Source of the DNA: JBKDZR01 sp047971485
GTDB lineage: Bacteria > Pseudomonadota > Alphaproteobacteria > Rhodobacterales > Rhodobacteraceae
Direction: 5' to 3'
DNA: 19,706 nucleotides
NCBI GenBank assembly: GCA_047971485.1
Contig: JBKDZR010000101.1
Span: 1 to 19,706 of the forward strand
Part shown: in pieces, positions 17,401 to 19,706 of the stretch
Layout: every line of letters begins with the position of its first letter
Position numbering within the stretch: position 1 is the first letter of the stretch
Notes under the pieces: generated by a model
Seen by the model: only the letters and a program-made list of their open reading frames with translations
Database searches by the model: none
Told to the model about the DNA's origin: nothing
Position numbers and translations under genes: made by a program

Positions 17401-17889
17401 CCGGCGATCATCGATGCGGTTTGCGATCGCTTGCGGCCGGTTCTTTTGACCACGCTGACCACCATCCTGGGGCTGGGGCCATTACTGTACGAGACCTCGC
17501 AGCAGGCCCAGTTCCTGAAACCGACGGTGATCACGCTGGTTTACGGGCTGGGTTTTGGGGTGGTGATGGTGTTGGTGGTGCTGCCGGCCCTGCTGGCTGC
17601 CGGCATGGACATTTCCGCCAGTTTGCGCGCGGCGCGGCGGGCGCTGGGATCGCGGCGTGCGGCAGGTGGGCATCGTGCGGCGCTGGCCCTGGGGGCGGTA
17701 CTGGCGTTGTGGTTCGCGGCCACGCTGGGGGCACAGGTTGTGCTGGGCCGGATGCCGGGGCTGGGCGCGCTGATGCCGGGGCAGGGGACGGCGATTGCCT
17801 TTGCTCTTTTCGCCATCGGATCGGTCGCGGCGACGCTGGTGGCGTTGTCGCTGGCGCTTGCCGGGGCGCTGCTGGGCCAGCGGCGGTGA
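14497..17889 (+). CDS. RND-family efflux permease with C-terminal two-helix extension
   Basis: This 1130-residue inner-membrane proton antiporter is the export motor of the pump. TM1 lies near residues 25-43, the first periplasmic domain follows to about 340, TM2-6 to about 490, TM7 near 540, the second periplasmic domain to about 880, and TM8-12 to about 1035. The TM4 aspartates of proton relay are present (Asp406-Asp407 in VVDDAIVV). The TM10 lysine of AcrB (Lys940) aligns with Asn949 in GIIINDSIV, as in a divergent RND subgroup. After TM12 an Arg-rich linker and two extra hydrophobic helices (about 1062-1084 and 1099-1125) make 14 rather than 12 spans. The GTG start at 14497 is coupled to the adaptor; an ATG 24 nt later is possible. 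Substrate is unknown. Confidence 0.92.
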   Translation: MAGPGKDRMAASAGGVIAYFVRHRTAANLLLVVLMVLGLVAAPQMRTQYFPDVVFEAIRVTVTWEGAGPEDVDEGIVGPLMPALQAVDGVSETEAQAQDGRAQISLQFEPGWDMSRAQADVETAVNGVSDLPEDADTPEISQRAWRDRVTDVVISGAVSVDQLARFADDFLQRLFEAGVTRTTVRGIADPLTTVEVPTAALIRHDVSLAEIAQVIANEADTRPAGEIDAANARLRSGSARRAPEDIAAIALRTFPDGTVLSVGDIARIAPGGVDRHIAYFVGDRPALSIRVDRAAGGDAISLQGVVEEVAAQAMAGLPPEVSIDLIRTRSESISARLRLLLANGAQGLAMVVVLLFLFLNARTALWVAAGIPVAMLTAVAAMYAMGLSLNMISLFGLIITLGIVVDDAIVVGEHADWRARHLGEAPVTAAERAARRMALPVFTATITTIIAFWGVATIDGNMGQMIRDVPVTVIAVLAASMVECFLILPNHMAHALAHSARAHWYDAPSRVVNRGFRWFRRVLFRPFIALVIRARYPVLAAAVAVLATQAVLYISGQVRWQFFNSPEQPSISGNFAMAPGATRADSADQMRELQRATEAVAARYEAAHGLNPLAYVLTQIGGGTGSGLSGSATKDPDLLGSIAIELIDPDLRPYSSFDFVAAVQEEMQILPLAETVSFRGWRSGPGGNALDVRLYGAGTQRLKEAAEALKRAVAVFPEVSAVEDSMAWDKEELRLDLTAQARALGFDIADIGRVLRQRLNGIEAASFAAGPRSGSIRVEVPDSEKTADFLDRVLIRSPDGGYVPLADLVTFERQPGFSTIRRQNGLRTISVTGDINQDDPARSSIIIQEIEQDILPRIEAEYQVNWELGGLALEEEEFLAAASTGFILCLLGIYLTLAWIFASWARPLAIMAIIPFGLVGTIWGHYVWDVPMTMFTLVGLMGMTGIIINDSIVLITTVDDYARSRGLVPAIIDAVCDRLRPVLLTTLTTILGLGPLLYETSQQAQFLKPTVITLVYGLGFGVVMVLVVLPALLAAGMDISASLRAARRALGSRRAAGGHRAALALGAVLALWFAATLGAQVVLGRMPGLGALMPGQGTAIAFALFAIGSVAATLVALSLALAGALLGQRR

Positions 17890-17992
17890 TCGGCCTTGGA
17901 CAGCGGGCTTGATCTGCCGAATGTTAAACTGCAACATGACTTCCCGTTGCCTTTTGGGTGAAATCAGGGTTTGAACGGAAAGCGCAGTTGAT

Positions 17993-17997
17993 GGAGG
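17993..17997 (+). promoter_or_regulatory. Ribosome-binding site of the NDUFS4-like gene
   Basis: A perfect GGAGG five bases before the ATG at 18003 decides this start against an in-frame ATG 45 nt upstream. Confidence 0.8.
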
Positions 17998-18002
17998 TCA
18001 CG

Positions 18003-18314
18003 ATGCCAGCACGTCTGTTCCGGCCAGCGAAAACCGCGATGTCTTCGGGTACGGCCAAGACCCGGGCATGGGTTCTGGAATTCGCGTCGGATACTCCCCG
18101 GTCGCTGGATCCGCTGATGGGCTGGACCGGCGGGTCCGATACGCAGGCCCAGGTGCGGCTGAGCTTTGACAGCAAGGATGCGGCCCTGGCCTATGCGGCT
18201 GAAAGGGGGCTGGAGGTTACGGTGACCGATCCCCACACCCGTCGCCCCAATATCCGACCGCGCGGCTACGGCGAGAACTTCGCCACCGACCGGCGGGGGT
18301 CCTGGACCCACTGA
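18003..18314 (+). CDS. NADH dehydrogenase accessory subunit, NDUFS4-like (ETC complex I family)
   Basis: This 103-residue protein matches the 18-kDa accessory subunit of respiratory complex I found in mitochondria and alphaproteobacteria, which stabilises the NADH-oxidising arm. Typical segments are ARLFRPAKTAMSSG.AKT..WVLEF (residues 3-28), LDPLMGWTGGSDT (about 36-48), VRLSFDSKDAALAYA and the C-terminal GYGENFATDRRGSWTH. Length is right for the bacterial form. It stands alone, 113 bp after the RND permease and on the same strand, with a strong GGAGG. No other nuo gene is nearby. A 10-bp hairpin (18315-18356) follows its stop immediately. It is the last clearly native gene before the lower-GC decay zone. 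Confidence 0.92.
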   Translation: MPARLFRPAKTAMSSGTAKTRAWVLEFASDTPRSLDPLMGWTGGSDTQAQVRLSFDSKDAALAYAAERGLEVTVTDPHTRRPNIRPRGYGENFATDRRGSWTH

Positions 18315-18356
18315 TATGTGTAGAACACACCTGAGTTTTCCCGAGATCTACATATA
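18315..18356 (+). terminator. Stem-loop directly after the NDUFS4-like gene
   Basis: TATGTGTAGA (18315-18324) pairs with TCTACATATA (18347-18356) through ten pairs, one of them G-U, with a 22-nt loop. TGTGT-AGA-ACACA (18317-18329) forms a competing small hairpin. No U run follows, so this is a weak terminator candidate. It also marks the point where base composition changes. Confidence 0.35.
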
Positions 18357-18651
18357 GGGCATCCGGCAGACAATTTCTCCATATGTTGATCTGTGAATTT
18401 GATCATTACGCCAAGCCAACCTCTCAAACATCGCCTTCACACGCCGCCTATCTGCAGGCGCTGGAGGAAAGCCCGTGCCCGTAAGTTGTCCTTCTGGGCA
18501 GAGATCGCAAGATAGTCGACGCAGCACAGCGTGCGGCAAGAAGGGCGGGAAGCGGAAGTTCGCTACGGCCTAGACGAACGGCAGAGCTGTGCAGTTTTCG
18601 GTTGGCTCACACTGTCCAACATTCGGAATGACAAGCTAACGCTTCGCCCGT
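18357..18651. other. Lower-GC decayed stretch, no intact gene
   Basis: No gene with a believable start and length is seen. Short protein-like readings exist on the minus strand, such as 18437-18562 (ending YLAISAQKDNLRARAFLQRL and a short tail) and a frame containing RRRVKAMFERLAWR that vaguely recalls the C terminus of IS transposases. None has a start codon and a family match. Composition is less GC-rich than the genes to the left. It is best described as remnants of lost mobile or accessory DNA. Confidence 0.4.
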
Positions 18652-19034
18652 ATGCTGACCGCCAGAAAAAAGGTTTGGGGCCGCAGTGGCACTTTCAAAA
18701 TCGGATTTGACGGACCATCAGTCGAGAATGGCGAAATTGAGTCGCCGATCTCGCTCCCGCGCTTGGAGAACTTTTTTCTTCTGCCAATCAGGCGCTTAAT
18801 AAGGATCGCGCAGAAGCCAAACTGCGAATCAGGGCCTCGGAAAAGGGCAGCTTTGTTGCCCTGCTTTTATTGGATGTCAGCTTCGTCACCGACCTTCTGG
18901 ATATGGTCGCCGCGAACCCAGACCGCGTCACAGCGGCGGACCAACTTCTAGACCTGCTGATAAAAGGCGGCGGCGCGCTCGCTACAGGAACGGTCGGACT
19001 GTTTGGCGCTTTACGCATCTTGAGAGGCAAGCGC
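18652..19034 (+). pseudogene. Frameshifted, IS-truncated gene of an uncharacterised family
   Basis: Two frames make one sensible protein. The first reads MLTARKKVWGRSG then FKIGFDGPSVENGEIE. The second, shifted back by one base near 18739-18742, reads VADLAPALGELFSSANQ..., EAKLRIRASEKGSF, DVSFVTDLLDMVAANP, LLIKGGGALATG and GLFGALRILRGK. One missing base (GAGTC for GAGGTC) explains the break. I recall similar uncharacterised proteins with FDGP near the N terminus followed by DLAPALLALGELF and a later LRGR, which continue well past this point. I know no function for them. The reading ends at a TAA (19047-19049) that lies inside the IS5-type element, so the 3' part was cut off by the insertion. 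The ATG at 18652 has no good ribosome-binding site. The gene is almost surely dead. Confidence 0.65.
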
Positions 19035-19706
19035 GGCCTTGTTTCATAAATCGAGCAAAGGCCAGCGGCCCCCTTTCTCCGGACGGATTTACCCTACGGC
19101 TTCTGTGATAGGGATGCCAAGCGCGGTGTAGCGGTTCAGGACGGCGATGCGGACCTGCAATTCCGCGACCTGGCGATTGAAGTCCCGAGCCATCAATGAC
19201 TGGCCAAGCAGTTTGATGCAGTTCATCTTTGACTCGACACGGCTCCGGCGGTGGTAACCGCTCCATCGTCGCCAGAGTGCGCGTCCCAGATCCTTCGAAG
19301 CGCGCAGAGCTTCGTTCCGTGCGATCGCGCCAGCGCTGGTTGACTTCCACGGCTTGGCGTTTTTCCTTGGCGGGATGACCGCGGCGGCGCTTCGGGCGGC
19401 AATCGCTTCGTGGCACTTGCGCGTGTCGTACGCCCCATCGGCCGTCACCGAACCGATCGGTTCATCCGTCAGGATTTGGTCCAGCAGTTCCAACAACATC
19501 GGCGCATCGCCAATGTTACTGCCAGTAATCTCGACTGCTCGGACCTCCAGTGTTTCCTCGTCAATTCCGATATGCACCTTGCGCCAGATACGGCGTTTTG
19601 CGCCACCATGCTTGCGCGCGTTCCATTCCCCTTCCCCTTCGCCTTCAGCCTTGATGCCGGTGCTGTCGATGAGCAGGTTCAGAGGGCCTTTGCTGCTGCT
19701 ATAGGG
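19035..19706 (-). mobile_element. IS5-family insertion sequence (IS903-like group), partial
   Basis: The transposase and a terminal sequence are visible. The element seems to begin at GGCCTTGTTTCATAAATCGA (from 19035), which resembles the GGCTTTGTT-type ends of IS903-group elements, and it continues past the window end. The coding region of the truncated gene at its left stops matching its family exactly there. The other end, and so the target duplication, is outside the window. Confidence 0.75.
19089..19706 (-). CDS. IS5-family transposase, 5' end beyond the window
   Basis: This DDE transposase moves the element by cut-and-paste or copy-in. At least 206 residues are visible and the frame is still open at the window edge, so the N terminus is missing. 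The catalytic segments are present: LLIDSTG with the first Asp, VTADGAYDTRKCHEAI with the second Asp, and RRSRVESKMNCIKLLG with the Glu in the Y/R-x-x-E-x-x-K context. Other family stretches are HIGIDEETLEVRAVEI, VIPPRKNAKPWK and the C-terminal RYTALGIP. EGEGEGEW holds one more Glu-Gly pair than I expect for this group. All visible motifs are intact, so the element may be active. It lies antisense to the gene it interrupted. Confidence 0.92.
   Translation of the reverse strand, partial: PYSSSKGPLNLLIDSTGIKAEGEGEGEWNARKHGGAKRRIWRKVHIGIDEETLEVRAVEITGSNIGDAPMLLELLDQILTDEPIGSVTADGAYDTRKCHEAIAARSAAAVIPPRKNAKPWKSTSAGAIARNEALRASKDLGRALWRRWSGYHRRSRVESKMNCIKLLGQSLMARDFNRQVAELQVRIAVLNRYTALGIPITEAVG

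Noticed and set aside
18348..18539. Minus-strand small open frame with RRRVKAMFERLAWR
   Set aside because: It faintly recalls an IS transposase C terminus, but the conserved RRIATRYD part is absent and a start is not supported.

Overview
The window looks like the chromosome of a high-GC alphaproteobacterium, most likely Rhodobacterales (Rhodobacteraceae, Paracoccus/Rhodobacter-like). Support comes from the glutamate-cysteine ligase of the plant/alphaproteobacterial class, an NDUFS4-type accessory subunit of complex I, a pyrB / tail-anchored protein / dihydroorotase-like / plsY cluster, and a remnant ending in a VPLPA-type C-terminal sorting signal. This assignment rests on recognising protein families, not on a database search.

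Layout. 1-290: no supported gene; short palindromic intergenic repeats. 288-3796 (minus): ubiA, then an OmpA-family envelope protein whose gene ends in two hexanucleotide tandem repeats, overlapping by 14 nt a small membrane/coiled-coil protein. 3808-7193 (plus): rsmE, a small membrane protein, a 458-bp non-coding stretch, gshA and a second small membrane protein. ubiA and rsmE diverge from start codons only 11 bp apart. 7198-10848 (minus): pyrB, a tail-anchored protein, a dihydroorotase-like protein that has lost key catalytic residues, and plsY, with a good sigma70-like promoter just before pyrB. 10849-11403: hairpin and a decayed VPLPA-CTERM fragment. 11404-12778 (plus): a family-4-like uracil-DNA glycosylase lacking most Fe-S ligands, then moaB. 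12779-12885: second palindromic repeat. 13024-17889 (plus): RND adaptor and RND permease. 18003-18314 (plus): NDUFS4-like complex I subunit.

The right end differs. From about 18315 the sequence becomes less GC-rich and no intact gene is visible for about 340 bp. A frameshifted gene of an uncharacterised family follows, and it is cut off by an IS5-family element (19035 to beyond the window end) whose terminal bases supply a new stop codon. This end is a small accessory or decay zone.

Most of the window is housekeeping: ubiquinone, 16S rRNA modification, glutathione, pyrimidine and phospholipid synthesis, DNA repair, molybdenum cofactor, respiration. No clearly new multi-gene system is visible. 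The most notable points are the probably non-catalytic dihydroorotase next to ATCase, the Fe-S-ligand-poor uracil glycosylase, the in-frame hexamer tracts of the OmpA gene, the RND pump with a two-helix C-terminal extension, the VPLPA-CTERM relic, and the frameshifted, IS-truncated gene.
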